In this document: piece by piece, positions 24,561 to 32,975 of the stretch
Layout: the number at the start of each line of letters is the position of its first letter
How positions within the stretch are numbered: position 1 is the first letter of the stretch
NCBI RefSeq assembly: GCF_001580545.1
Contig: NZ_LRBG01000038.1
Location: 744,001-808,000 of the forward strand
Direction: 5' to 3'
DNA from: Paraburkholderia monticola
GTDB lineage: Bacteria; Pseudomonadota; Gammaproteobacteria; Burkholderiales; Burkholderiaceae
DNA length: 64,000 bases
Translations under genes and position numbers: made by a program
The notes under the pieces: generated by a model
Told to the model about the DNA's origin: nothing
Databases searched by the model: none
Seen by the model: the letters and a program-made list of their open reading frames with translations, nothing else

Positions 24561-25208
24561 TCAGCGTGCCCGCATCCGCCGGTTGAAAAAGCGCCATGCC
24601 GCGCCGCCGGCCAGCATCGCGCCGCCGAGCGCGAGGCCCAGCAGCACCAGCGTGCTGAGATGCTCCCGCACCACCGGCACGTTACCGAACAGATAGCCGG
24701 CCCCGATCAGCGACACGACCCACAGCGCCGCGCCCGCGGTGACGTACTCGACGAAGCGCAAGAACGTCATGCGCGACACTCCCGCGGCAAATGGCGCGAA
24801 CGTGCGCACCACGGCGATGAACGGCGACAGCAGGAAGGTCAGCCGGCCACGCGCCTCGCTGAACGCGTGCGCCCGGCGCAGCGCATTGCGGTTGAGCCAG
24901 TAGTAGTTGCGGGTGTAGGCCTTCTCGCCGACCGCGTGGCCGATCGCATACCCGACGACGCTGCCGCCCACCGTCCCGACGAACAGCACCGGCGCCACGA
25001 TCCAGACATTCAGGGTGCCGGTGGCCGCGAGCGCGCCGCAGATGAAGATCAGCGGATCGCCGGGCAGAAAGAACAGCGGCAGAAAACCGTATTCGACGAA
25101 GACGACGACAAACAGCAGTGCGTAGATTGCCGTGCCGAATTGCACGCTCAGCGCGCTCAGATGCTGATCGAGGTGCAGCGCGATCTGCAGCACATTCATC
25201 AAGTTCAT
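24561..25208 (-). CDS. DedA-family membrane protein
   Basis: A 215-residue inner-membrane protein of the DedA/SNARE-associated (VTT) superfamily, a family linked to undecaprenyl-phosphate or phospholipid flipping. Family motifs are LFFLPGDPLIFICGALAATG, the Gly-rich YAIGHAVGEKAYTR and FIAVVRTFAPFAAGVSRMTF, with a last membrane helix before a basic tail. It starts 125 bases before the marR gene and appears monocistronic. The exact lipid substrate cannot be told from the sequence. Confidence 0.9.
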   Translation of the reverse strand: MNLMNVLQIALHLDQHLSALSVQFGTAIYALLFVVVFVEYGFLPLFFLPGDPLIFICGALAATGTLNVWIVAPVLFVGTVGGSVVGYAIGHAVGEKAYTRNYYWLNRNALRRAHAFSEARGRLTFLLSPFIAVVRTFAPFAAGVSRMTFLRFVEYVTAGAALWVVSLIGAGYLFGNVPVVREHLSTLVLLGLALGGAMLAGGAAWRFFNRRMRAR

Positions 25209-25359
25209 ATTGGCGTCGGGCTCGAATAGCGTTCGGATGTCACGAGTGTAGTCCCGCGAGCGTGCGTGCAGGGAGCCCGCGTGAGTTTATGTCGTTTGTC
25301 GCTTGTCGAGGTTGCGGCGCCGATGTCAAACTCGCACGGTCCTGATCAGATGCAAGGCC

Positions 25360-25887
25360 ATGCCGAACGACTGCACCATCACCTTCCGTTTTGCCGCGCC
25401 GCACGATGTCGAAACGATTCGTGCCATCGAATTCGAAGCGGGTCTGCGCTTCGTCAGCGTCGGCATGACCGGCATCGCCGACGCGCCGCCGATGGCGCGC
25501 GAGGTCGTCGAGCGCAAGATCGAGGCGGGCGAGATCATCGTCGCGCTCGACCAGCAGGCGACCTGCGCGGGCTTCGTGATGTTCGAGCCGCAGCCCATGC
25601 GCATCTACGTTCAGGAGCTCGACGTGCTGAGCTCGCACGCGGGCAGGCGGATCGGCGCGGCATTGCTCGAAGAGGTCGCGCGAGTCGCGCGCGAGCGGCA
25701 ATTGACGCAGCTCGTGCTGTCGACGTATCGCGACGTGCCGTGGAATGCGCCGTACTACCGGCGGCTCGGGTTTCGCGACCTCGCGCTGTCGGAGCTCGAC
25801 GCGGCCTTGCTCGCGCGGCGTGACGCCCATATCGCGCGCGGGCTCGATGAATCGAAGCGGGTGTTCATGCGGCGCGATCTCGTCTAG
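25360..25887 (+). CDS. GNAT-family N-acetyltransferase
   Basis: A 175-residue GNAT protein. Motif A is visible as LDVLSSHAGRRIGAALLEEV (the acetyl-CoA pyrophosphate loop R-x-x-G-x-G/A), followed by LVLSTYRDVPWNAPYYRRLG, the motif B region with the Tyr used as general acid. The acceptor amine is unknown. The ATG at 25360 with AAGG upstream gives the usual GNAT beginning (ITFRFAAPHDVETI); a longer frame from 25303 is not supported. It converges on the old yellow enzyme gene, with a terminator hairpin between them. Confidence 0.87.
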   Translation: MPNDCTITFRFAAPHDVETIRAIEFEAGLRFVSVGMTGIADAPPMAREVVERKIEAGEIIVALDQQATCAGFVMFEPQPMRIYVQELDVLSSHAGRRIGAALLEEVARVARERQLTQLVLSTYRDVPWNAPYYRRLGFRDLALSELDAALLARRDAHIARGLDESKRVFMRRDLV

Positions 25888-25900
25888 CGCACAAAAAGCA

Positions 25901-25931
25901 GCGGGCGTGACCGAAATTCAGTCACGCCCGC
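25901..25931 (-). terminator. Rho-independent terminator of the old yellow enzyme gene
   Basis: An 11-bp perfect GC-rich stem (25901-25911 with 25921-25931) closes a nine-base loop. On the minus strand it is followed, after two bases, by a TTTTT run, so it best serves the gene ending at 25992; on the plus strand it may also act on the GNAT gene. Confidence 0.75.
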
Positions 25932-25991
25932 CGCCTGGCTTCGTCATTCCATGTAGCGGGCATGAGCCCGCCGCAACGACCGGTCGACCGG

Positions 25992-27050
25992 TTACACCGT
26001 TTCCAGCGCCGGATAGTCGGTGTAGCCGACTTCGCCACGCGCATAGTAAGTCGCCGGAACCGGCTTGTTCAGCGGCGCATCTTCAGCGAAGCGGCGCACC
26101 AGATCCGGATTCGCGATGTACAGCTGGCCCCAGGCCACCGCATCGGCTTCGCCGGCGTTAAGCACCTGCTGCGCCGATTCCTTCGTGAACTTTTCGTTCG
26201 CGATGTACGGGCCGCCGAACGCTTCCTTCAGCTGCGGGCCGAGGCGGTCGTCGCCGAGCGCTTCACGTGCCGCGATGAAGGCGATCTTGCGCTTGCCGAG
26301 TTCGCGCGCGACATAGCCGAACGTTGCGGCCGGATCGGAGTCGCCCATCGTGTGTGCGTCGCGGCGCGGTGCCAGATGCACGCCGACGCGGTTCGCGCCC
26401 CACACGCTGATGCACGCGTCGGTGACTTCGAGCAGCAGACGCGCGCGGTTTTCGATCGGGCCGCCGTAGGCATCGGTACGCTTGTTGGTGCTGTCCTGCA
26501 GGAACTGGTCGAGCAGATAGCCGTTCGCGCCGTGCACTTCGACGCCGTCGAAACCCGCGGCCTTGGCGTTTTCCGCGCCTTTGCGGAAGGCTTCGACGAC
26601 ACCGGCGATTTCATCGAGTTCGAGCGCGCGCGGCGTCACGAACGGACGCTCGGGGCGCACGAGGCTCACATGACCGCCTGCCGCGATCGCGCTCGGTGCA
26701 ACCGGCAGCTCGCCGTTCAGGAACACCGGATCCGAAATGCGGCCGACGTGCCACAGTTGCAGGAAGATCTTGCCGCCCGCTTCGTGCACGGCCTGGGTGA
26801 CGAGCTTCCAGCCTTCGACCTGCTCCTGCGACCAGATGCCCGGCGTTTCGGCGTAGCCGACGCCTTGCGGCGTGACCGACGTCGCTTCGCTGAGGATCAG
26901 ACCGGCGCTTGCGCGCTCGGCGTAGTAGCGCGCCATCAGCGCGTTCGGCACGCGGATTTCCTCGGCGCGCTGACGCGTGAGCGGCGCCATGATGATGCGG
27001 TTCGGCAGCGTGATATCGCCAATTTGCAGCGGATCGAACAGAGTCGGCAT
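25992..27050 (-). CDS. Old yellow enzyme, NemA-type alkene reductase
   Basis: A 352-residue FMN-dependent TIM-barrel enzyme that reduces activated C=C bonds (N-ethylmaleimide, enones) and nitroesters with NAD(P)H. Family features are the N-terminal LFDPLQIGDITLPNRIIMAP, LSEATSVTPQGVGY, GFDGVEVHGANGYLLDQFLQ with substrate-binding His/Asn, and RVGVHLAPRRDA. It is a cytoplasmic detoxification enzyme. The ArsR-type regulator gene lies 83 bases upstream in the same direction and may control it. The symbol nemA is plausible but not assigned since several paralogues usually exist. Confidence 0.92.
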   Translation of the reverse strand: MPTLFDPLQIGDITLPNRIIMAPLTRQRAEEIRVPNALMARYYAERASAGLILSEATSVTPQGVGYAETPGIWSQEQVEGWKLVTQAVHEAGGKIFLQLWHVGRISDPVFLNGELPVAPSAIAAGGHVSLVRPERPFVTPRALELDEIAGVVEAFRKGAENAKAAGFDGVEVHGANGYLLDQFLQDSTNKRTDAYGGPIENRARLLLEVTDACISVWGANRVGVHLAPRRDAHTMGDSDPAATFGYVARELGKRKIAFIAAREALGDDRLGPQLKEAFGGPYIANEKFTKESAQQVLNAGEADAVAWGQLYIANPDLVRRFAEDAPLNKPVPATYYARGEVGYTDYPALETV

Positions 27051-27133
27051 ATGAGTTCACCTTTGGCGGCGGGCAGGGCCCGAGCCTCAAAAGACTGCGT
27101 GAAAAAGGAAGCGCGGCGATGCGAATGCGGCGC

Positions 27134-27436
27134 TCAGAGCTTGGCGTTCATGTATTCGAGGAACGCCTGAATGACCGGCTCATTGCGTTTGAAAAACACC
27201 CATTGACCGACCCGTTTCGACGTGACGAGCCCCGCGCGCTGCAAGGCGGCGAGGTGCGCCGACACGGTGGACTGCGACAGGCCGCAGCGCGCGTCGATCT
27301 TGCCCGCGCACACGCCGTGGTCGAGCGGCAACTCCTGATCGGCGAAATGCACGTACGGCTCGCGCAGCCAGCCGAGAATCTCCCGGCGGACCGGGTTGGC
27401 CAGCGCTTTGTGGATCGCGTCGAAATCGGGCGTCAT
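27134..27436 (-). CDS. ArsR-family transcriptional regulator
   Basis: A 100-residue winged-helix protein: FDAIHKALANPVRREILGWL, a recognition helix in LSQSTVSAHLAALQRAGLVT and the wing RVGQWVFFKRNEP. Cysteines occur in GVCAGKIDARCGLSQ just before the recognition helix, near where the ELCVC metal site of ArsR/SmtB proteins lies, but the motif is not canonical, so a thiol-reactive electrophile sensor is equally possible. It probably regulates the old yellow enzyme gene downstream. An upstream GTG at 27469 would add 11 residues. Confidence 0.85.
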   Translation of the reverse strand: MTPDFDAIHKALANPVRREILGWLREPYVHFADQELPLDHGVCAGKIDARCGLSQSTVSAHLAALQRAGLVTSKRVGQWVFFKRNEPVIQAFLEYMNAKL

Positions 27437-27612
27437 GTGGGTGGTTTCAGGTGATTCGACAACCGGCACGCCGAATGGCGTACGCGTAATTGCATCGCTA
27501 CAGGACGAATCTTATATCGGAATCTGACGATATGTGCCAAGGCACTACTGGCAATGGGGCAATAGACGATCACCAGATGGGCGGTTGCACTTCGTGCAAA
27601 GCTGCGTATAAT

Positions 27613-27630
27613 TGAGCGCGTACTCACTCT
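27613..27630. promoter_or_regulatory. 18-bp TetR-type operator upstream of tetR
   Basis: TGAGCGCGTACTCACTCT ends 14 bases before the tetR ATG. Its inverse complement differs at few positions from the element at 28232-28249, and it is centred on GTAC like many TetR-family operators. Autorepression of the TetR gene is inferred. Confidence 0.65.
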
Positions 27631-27644
27631 ATATACTGATTCAG

Positions 27645-28214
27645 ATGGCGCGCCCCTTGAGCCCGGAAAAACGTCAAGCCCTGTTATTGTCCGCAACCCA
27701 GGCGGTTGCCGAGCAGGGCGTGCAGGCGAGCACGTCGAGCATCGCCCGGGGCGCCGGCGTGGCCGAGGGCACCTTGTTCACGTACTTCGAGAACAAGGAG
27801 ATGCTGTTCCAGGAGCTTTATCTGCATCTCAAGCGCAGTCTCGCGGAAACCGTGTTGCCCGACTATCCGCACGACGCGGACTACCAAGAGCGCATGGAGC
27901 ACGTTTTCCAGCGCTATGTGAGTTGGGGCCTCGCTAATGCCGCTGGGCGGTTCGCCATCGCGCGGCTCTCGACTTCGGGCCATATATCGGACGAGACCAA
28001 AATGCAGGGTATGCAGGCGTTTCTGGAAGTGTCCCGAATGATGACGGACGGAGTGCGCGATGGCGTGCTGGTGGATGCGCCGATTGCCTTTCTTGCATCG
28101 CTGATCGAGCACATCGCCGATTCGATCATCGAGTACGTGCAGGCGAATCCGATGGACGCCGAACGTCACCGGCAACTGGGGTTTTGCGTGCTGTGGCGGG
28201 CGATTACGCGGTAA
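27645..28214 (+). CDS. TetR-family transcriptional regulator
   Basis: A 189-residue TetR protein. The DNA-binding part is typical: SPEKRQALLLSATQAVAEQG followed by ASTSSIARGAGVAEGTLFTY and FENKEMLFQELYLHLK. The C-terminal ligand domain is unassigned. The start at 27645 (MARPLSPEKRQ) is the family-typical beginning; the upstream in-frame codons overlap the operator. It sits directly before two SDR genes and a NAD(P)-binding gene, and the same 18-bp dyad occurs before this gene and before the first SDR, so it most likely represses both. Confidence 0.9.
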   Translation: MARPLSPEKRQALLLSATQAVAEQGVQASTSSIARGAGVAEGTLFTYFENKEMLFQELYLHLKRSLAETVLPDYPHDADYQERMEHVFQRYVSWGLANAAGRFAIARLSTSGHISDETKMQGMQAFLEVSRMMTDGVRDGVLVDAPIAFLASLIEHIADSIIEYVQANPMDAERHRQLGFCVLWRAITR

Positions 28215-28231
28215 AAATTTTTGTTCTTTAT

Positions 28232-28249
28232 TGAGTGCGTACGCGCTCA
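28232..28249. promoter_or_regulatory. 18-bp TetR-type operator upstream of the SDR genes
   Basis: TGAGTGCGTACGCGCTCA is a near-perfect palindrome (one mismatched pair) 21 bases before the SDR start codon. Read in reverse complement it is TGAGCGCGTACGCACTCA, which matches the tetR-proximal element at 16 of 18 positions. Confidence 0.7.
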
Positions 28250-28270
28250 TTGTTAAAGGAGGTTGGCATC

Positions 28271-29116
28271 ATGTCCATCCAGAAGTGGTTCATTACCGGT
28301 GCGTCCGGCGGGCTGGGACTCGCTCTCACGGAAAAGGTGCTCGCCGAGGGGCATTCCGTCGTGGCGGCCGTGCGGCGGGTCGACGCGATGCAGGCGCTCA
28401 AACAGAAATACCCGGCGCTGCTCGCGTTGGAGGCGGTCGATTTGATGAACCCCGAGCAGATTCAGGCCGCGGCGGCGCGTCATCCCGATGTCGACGTGGT
28501 CGTCAACAACGCGGGAGGCGCGGTGATCGGTGCCATGGAGGAGATGAGCGAAGCCGATATCCAGCAGCAGATCGGACTGAATCTGCTCGCGCCTGTTCAT
28601 GTCACACGCGCCTTCCTCCCGGCGTTGAGGGCAAGAAAGCATGGCACGTTCATCCACGTCAGCAGCGTCGGCGGACGTGGCGCCTTCCCGAGCGGCGCGT
28701 TGTACCACGCCGCGAAGTTCGGCCTCGAAGGTTTCGCGGAGGCGGTGAGCCAGGAAATCGCCGAGTTCGGCATCAAGACCATCATCATCGAACCGGGCTC
28801 CATCAAGACCGGCTTCGTGGCCAACATCCGCTGGACCGATGAACTCGATGCCTACAAGGACGGTGCAGTCGGCAAACTGCGCCGTCAGGTCAAGGAAGTC
28901 GGCGACGAATACGCTTCGGGCGACCCCGTGAAAATGGCCGACGCTATCTATACGATCAGTCAGATGCCTGAGCCCCCGTTGCGCACCGTCCTCGGCGGAG
29001 ACGCCTATGCGGTGCTGGAGGCCGGCTACACCCGCAGTCTCTCCGAGTTGCGGGCGCAAAAGGAACTCGCCGAATCCGTGATGTTCGCGGGCAAGGCCGG
29101 ATTCAATCCGCTGTGA
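28271..29116 (+). CDS. Short-chain dehydrogenase/reductase
   Basis: A 281-residue classical SDR. It has the cofactor motif FITGASGGLGLALTEKVLAE, the structural NNAG (VVVNNAGGAV), the catalytic Ser in HVSSVGGRGAFPSG and the Tyr-x3-Lys pair in ALYHAAKFGLEGF. NADP(H) use is possible from the Arg-containing VVAAVRRVDA after beta-2. A strong AAAGGAGG site precedes the ATG at 28271. The substrate is unknown; it belongs to the TetR-controlled cassette together with the next two genes. Confidence 0.92.
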   Translation: MSIQKWFITGASGGLGLALTEKVLAEGHSVVAAVRRVDAMQALKQKYPALLALEAVDLMNPEQIQAAAARHPDVDVVVNNAGGAVIGAMEEMSEADIQQQIGLNLLAPVHVTRAFLPALRARKHGTFIHVSSVGGRGAFPSGALYHAAKFGLEGFAEAVSQEIAEFGIKTIIIEPGSIKTGFVANIRWTDELDAYKDGAVGKLRRQVKEVGDEYASGDPVKMADAIYTISQMPEPPLRTVLGGDAYAVLEAGYTRSLSELRAQKELAESVMFAGKAGFNPL

Positions 29117-29222
29117 ACATAGCGAGGTCTGCAGGGTTGGCGCGCGGCCCCGCATGGTGCGAAGGGCGCTCGCATCTCCGGCACAAGTCATCACTGTCGA
29201 TGCATTTCAAAGGCTAACTATC

Positions 29223-30080
29223 ATGTCCAAAGTCTGGTTGATTACCGGAGCGTCCCGAGGTTTAGGCCGCTCCCTGCTCGAGGCCGCGTTGCAGGACGGC
29301 GCTCAGGTCGTGGCAACGGCGCGCGATACAGCGCGGTTCGCAGATTTGCAGGCACGCTATGGCGAGCGCCTCGCGACGTTCGAACTCGATGTCACGAACG
29401 AACAGCAGGCGCAGGAGGCCGTTGCCGAAGCAGTGCGTCGCTTCGGCCGCCTGGACGTGCTGATCAACAATGCCGGCTACGGCCACATTCAGCCATTCGA
29501 ACACGTACATGCCGAAGATTTTCGTGCGCAGATCGAGACCAATCTCTTTGGCGTGGTGAACCTGACCCGTGCGGCCATCCCGGTGATGCGCGCGCAAGGC
29601 GGTGGGCACATTTTTCAGATTTCATCGGCGGGCGGTCGCATCAGCACGCCCGGACTTTCGGCTTACCAGGCTGCAAAATGGGCGGTGGGGGGATTCAGCG
29701 ATGTGGTGGGCAAGGAAGTCGCGCCCTTCGGAATCCGCATCTGCACGCTCGAGCCAGGCGGCATGCGCACCGACTGGGGCCATGAAGCCCGCGCGACGCT
29801 GCAGCATCTGCCGCCGGACTACGCGGCATCGCTGGGTGACTTCAAGGCACTGATGGATGCCTACGTCGGCCATGAAGTTGGTGATCCTGAGCGTATCGCG
29901 AAGCTGATCGTGGCGCTCGCCTCGCGTAGCACGGTCCCCGCGCGCCTCGTGCTCGGCTCGGACGCCTGGCAGGTCGTCGAAGCCGAAGAACTGGCGCGCC
30001 GCGAGACGATGCAGTCCTGGAAACCGGTCACCCTCGCTGCCGACTTCGGTGCGGCATCGCCCGCGTGGCCATCGGAGTGA
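29223..30080 (+). CDS. Short-chain dehydrogenase/reductase, second copy
   Basis: A 285-residue SDR with LITGASRGLGRSLLEAALQD, DVLINNAGYGHIQPFE, QISSAGGRISTPGLSAYQAA and the catalytic Tyr/Lys in AYQAAKWAVGGF. It is of the same general subgroup as the preceding SDR (both have long C-terminal parts with ALLGSDAW-like ends, here LVLGSDAWQVVEAEE), so the pair probably arose by an old duplication. Four bases separate its stop from the next gene's start codon, so these two are co-translated. Confidence 0.92.
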   Translation: MSKVWLITGASRGLGRSLLEAALQDGAQVVATARDTARFADLQARYGERLATFELDVTNEQQAQEAVAEAVRRFGRLDVLINNAGYGHIQPFEHVHAEDFRAQIETNLFGVVNLTRAAIPVMRAQGGGHIFQISSAGGRISTPGLSAYQAAKWAVGGFSDVVGKEVAPFGIRICTLEPGGMRTDWGHEARATLQHLPPDYAASLGDFKALMDAYVGHEVGDPERIAKLIVALASRSTVPARLVLGSDAWQVVEAEELARRETMQSWKPVTLAADFGAASPAWPSE

Positions 30081-30084
30081 CGCT

Positions 30085-30762
30085 ATGCGAGTTGTCCTGA
30101 TCGGCGCAACGGGGATGGTTGGCCAGGGCGTATTGCGGGCATGTCTCAAAGCACGCGACGTCACCGAAATCATCGTGGTGGGCCGGCGCGCGCCGCCTGG
30201 CTACGAGGACCCGCGCCTACGGGTCTTCGTCGTCCCCGACCTGAGTCGCTTCGATGCGGCAGACGACGCATTCGCCAAGGTCGACGCATGTTTTTTCTGC
30301 GTGGGCGTCTCGTCTTTCCGGATGTCCGAGCCGGCATATCGCGTGGTGACCTACGACCTCACGCTTCATCTCGCGCAACAACTGCTTGCCCGCAGTCCGG
30401 GCATGGCCATGGTGTATGTCTCGGGGGCCGGCGCGGATAGCAGCGAGCGGGGCAAGACGATGTGGGCCCGAGTCCGGGGAGAAACGGAGAACGCGTTACA
30501 GCGGTTGCCGTTTCGGCGGGTGGCGATTTTCCGTCCCGCCGCGATCGTTCCCGAAGATGGCATCCAGTCGCGCACCGCCCTTTACCGGTGGATGTATGTC
30601 GTGCTCAACCCGGTGCTGGTGCTGCTGCGGCGCATCTCGCCCGCCAGCATACTGACCACCGGAATCATCGGTGATGCCATGCTGAATGTCGTGCGTGTGG
30701 GCGTGCCGCAACCGATCCTCGAGTCGGCGGATATTTATCGATTGGGCGTCGCGGGCACGTGA
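30085..30762 (+). CDS. NAD(P)-binding Rossmann protein (NmrA/epimerase-like)
   Basis: A 225-residue atypical SDR-like protein: RVVLIGATGMVGQGVLRACL is the nucleotide-binding motif, then VVGRRAPP after beta-2, YVSGAGADSSERGKTMWARV near the active-site region and FRRVAIFRPAAIVPE. Similar proteins are annotated as NAD(P)H-binding or epimerase-like with unknown function. The C-terminal half contains a hydrophobic stretch (MYVVLNPVLVLLRRI) that could touch the membrane. Start at 30085 is four bases after the SDR stop codon; it is the last gene of the cassette. Confidence 0.82.
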   Translation: MRVVLIGATGMVGQGVLRACLKARDVTEIIVVGRRAPPGYEDPRLRVFVVPDLSRFDAADDAFAKVDACFFCVGVSSFRMSEPAYRVVTYDLTLHLAQQLLARSPGMAMVYVSGAGADSSERGKTMWARVRGETENALQRLPFRRVAIFRPAAIVPEDGIQSRTALYRWMYVVLNPVLVLLRRISPASILTTGIIGDAMLNVVRVGVPQPILESADIYRLGVAGT

Positions 30763-30792
30763 GCTGGGGCGTTGGATACTGCACGCGGTTCT

Positions 30793-32373
30793 CTACGGTT
30801 CGAGCAGGCGCAACAGGCGTAGTTCTTCGAGATCGAGTTCCGACTCGATACGATGCAGCACCTCGTCATCGACCTTGCCGTCCTGGTGCAGGTTGAGCAG
30901 CGTCTCGCGCGACACGCCCACCAGCTTCAGCTCGATCCGTAGAAAGCGCGCGCGGTCTTCGATCCGCTCTGCGCCCAGCGCATGCGCGTTTTCGTTCGCC
31001 GAGACGCGGATGCGGTATTCGGCTTGCAGGCGCTCGAAGGTCGCCCGTTCGACAGCGGGTGCATGCTTGCTCGTCTTCTCGAGTTCAGCGAGCGAAGCGC
31101 CGAACGTCCGCGCACGCGCTTCGTGCTCCGACATGGTCTGGCGTGCGTGTGGGCGCAGATTGAGCACGTGGATGAGTGGCGCAAGACTGCCGCCCTGCAC
31201 GACGAGCGTCGCGATGATGAGCAGGAAGGTGCTGAATATGATCAGGTCGCGGCCCGGAAAATTGCCGGGCAACGCAAGCGCGGCCGCGAGACTGACCACG
31301 CCACGCATACCGGCCCATCCGAGCACGACCGCCTCGCCTGCCGACCACGGCTGGCTGCCCAGGCGCTTCGCAAGCAAGCGGCTCGGCAGCCAGATCGCGG
31401 CAAACACCCATACGAGGCGGGCGGCAATCGCCGCCGCTGTTGCGGGCAGCGCAACGTGCAAACCCGCCATCAGGACGCCGACGTCGTAGTTCACCCGAGC
31501 CATGATGCCGCTTAGCGCCAGGCCGATCAGGATGAAAACGAGCGCGTCGAGCGCGAACACGATGGCTTCCCAGGTGGCCTTGGACTTGATGCGCATGCCG
31601 GCGTCGAACACCCGGTGCTGGCGCACACCGAGCACGAGGCCGCAGGTCACGACGGCGAGCACGCCTGAGCCGCGAATCGCGTCCGCGATGCCGTAGCTTG
31701 CCCAGGCCATCACGAAGGTCAGCACGATGCCGAGCATCGCGTCGCCGAGGCGCGGCAGGACCCAGCAGAGGGTCTGGCCGCAGATGAGGCCGACCGCGAT
31801 GCCGATTAGCGAAAGCGTGAAGAAAAGCCCCGTTCCGCTCGCGATCGTGATCGTTGCTGCGAGTGCCGCCGCAACCGCGATCTGATAGAGCAACAGGCCC
31901 GACGCGTCATTGACGAGACTTTCCCCTTCGAGCACGGTCACGAGCCGCGTGGGGAGCGGGTGGCGTTGCAGGATCGCCTTCGCCGCGACGGCGTCGGGAG
32001 GCGAGACGATCGCACCGAGCGTGAAGCAGGCGGCCCATGGCAGACCAGGATTGAATGCATGCACGAGAACGCCAACCGCGACGGTCGTGAAGGTCACCGC
32101 ACCGAGTACGAGCGAAGCGATCGTGCCAAGTTCGCGGCGGAAGTCCTTCCAGGCCGTGTAGAACGAGCTCGACATCAGCAGCGGCGGAAGCACGGCCGCG
32201 AGCAGCAGATTCGGGTCCATCCCGGGCACGCGCTTGCCGGTGGCCGCGATGACGCAGCCGCCTAGCAACAGCACGACGGCGGGCGGGATGGCGATGCGCT
32301 CCGCAAGCCACGTCAGCGCGCCCGCACCACAGATCAACAACAACAGGTAGTGAAAGATCTCGACGTTGTTCAT
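30793..32373 (-). CDS. Na+/H+ antiporter, CPA1 family
   Basis: A 526-residue inner-membrane antiporter with about 12 N-terminal helices and a cytoplasmic tail from about residue 400. Signatures are VVLLLGGCVIAATGKRVPG, the TM4-5 segment IVSPPDAVAAKAIL, and LEGESLVNDASGLLLYQIAV with the Asn-Asp ion-binding pair of the electroneutral CPA1 group. It should exchange Na+ or K+ for protons. The start at 32373 (MNNVEIFHYLLLLICG) fits the first membrane helix; the longer frame is not supported. The XapX gene lies 49 bases upstream in the same direction. Confidence 0.92.
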   Translation of the reverse strand: MNNVEIFHYLLLLICGAGALTWLAERIAIPPAVVLLLGGCVIAATGKRVPGMDPNLLLAAVLPPLLMSSSFYTAWKDFRRELGTIASLVLGAVTFTTVAVGVLVHAFNPGLPWAACFTLGAIVSPPDAVAAKAILQRHPLPTRLVTVLEGESLVNDASGLLLYQIAVAAALAATITIASGTGLFFTLSLIGIAVGLICGQTLCWVLPRLGDAMLGIVLTFVMAWASYGIADAIRGSGVLAVVTCGLVLGVRQHRVFDAGMRIKSKATWEAIVFALDALVFILIGLALSGIMARVNYDVGVLMAGLHVALPATAAAIAARLVWVFAAIWLPSRLLAKRLGSQPWSAGEAVVLGWAGMRGVVSLAAALALPGNFPGRDLIIFSTFLLIIATLVVQGGSLAPLIHVLNLRPHARQTMSEHEARARTFGASLAELEKTSKHAPAVERATFERLQAEYRIRVSANENAHALGAERIEDRARFLRIELKLVGVSRETLLNLHQDGKVDDEVLHRIESELDLEELRLLRLLEP

Positions 32374-32422
32374 CCGGGTGCCGGCAGACGATGCAGCACG
32401 CGATGGTGTGAATGTCGACGCG

Positions 32423-32698
32423 TCACGATGATCGCGGGTCCTTGGCGGCTGCCTCGGGGGCCCGCGCGCCCGGCAGTGAGCCGAACATGTGCTGGCTGCA
32501 TTTCGCTTCGCGCCAGGCCACATTCAGCTTGAGGCCGGAGAACATGCGGCGCACGACGGGAAGTATCTGCTCGCCGGCCAGAATACCAAGCAGGCCCACG
32601 AGCGCAACCGTGGGCGGAGCCGGCGACTGCACGCCGATTGCGTAGTAGACGACCCCGACAAGCACACCTGCGAGGAAAGAGAAAAGATACGCTTTCAT
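32423..32698 (-). CDS. XapX-domain small membrane protein, long copy
   Basis: A 91-residue protein whose first 55 residues are the XapX domain: MKAYLFSFLAGVLVGVVYYA, then SPAPPTVALVGLLGILAGEQ, giving two membrane helices. The remaining 35 residues (after VVRRMFSGLK) are hydrophilic and contain a single Cys. XapX is named from a small xanthosine-operon-linked protein and has no assigned function. A second, shorter copy is at 34839-35006, so this region holds two. Co-transcription with the antiporter gene downstream is likely. Confidence 0.85.
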   Translation of the reverse strand: MKAYLFSFLAGVLVGVVYYAIGVQSPAPPTVALVGLLGILAGEQILPVVRRMFSGLKLNVAWREAKCSQHMFGSLPGARAPEAAAKDPRSS

Positions 32699-32975
32699 GA
32701 TGCGAGTCCCGTAGATGGCCGATCGGCGAGAGGCACTGCGCAGCGAATGTTTCGAAAGCGTATCGGGTTTGCGGAAATAAGGAAAGCGAAGATGCGGCAA
32801 CCGGAGGATGCAATTTTGCGAATCGAATTAATTCCATTTCCTGGGTGTTCTTTCGGCGCGATTGCGTATTAAATGTCTAGGGCTGGATGCCGTACCCCGG
32901 CGCGCGGAACATTTAATTCCTCCCGGTCATGCCGACGAGGCGGGTTTTTTCCAACGATTAGAGGAGATGTACGTC

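Noticed and set aside
28210..28222. AAAAATTTTT run after tetR considered as a terminator
   Set aside because: There is no GC stem; it is likely part of the AT-rich promoter of the SDR genes.
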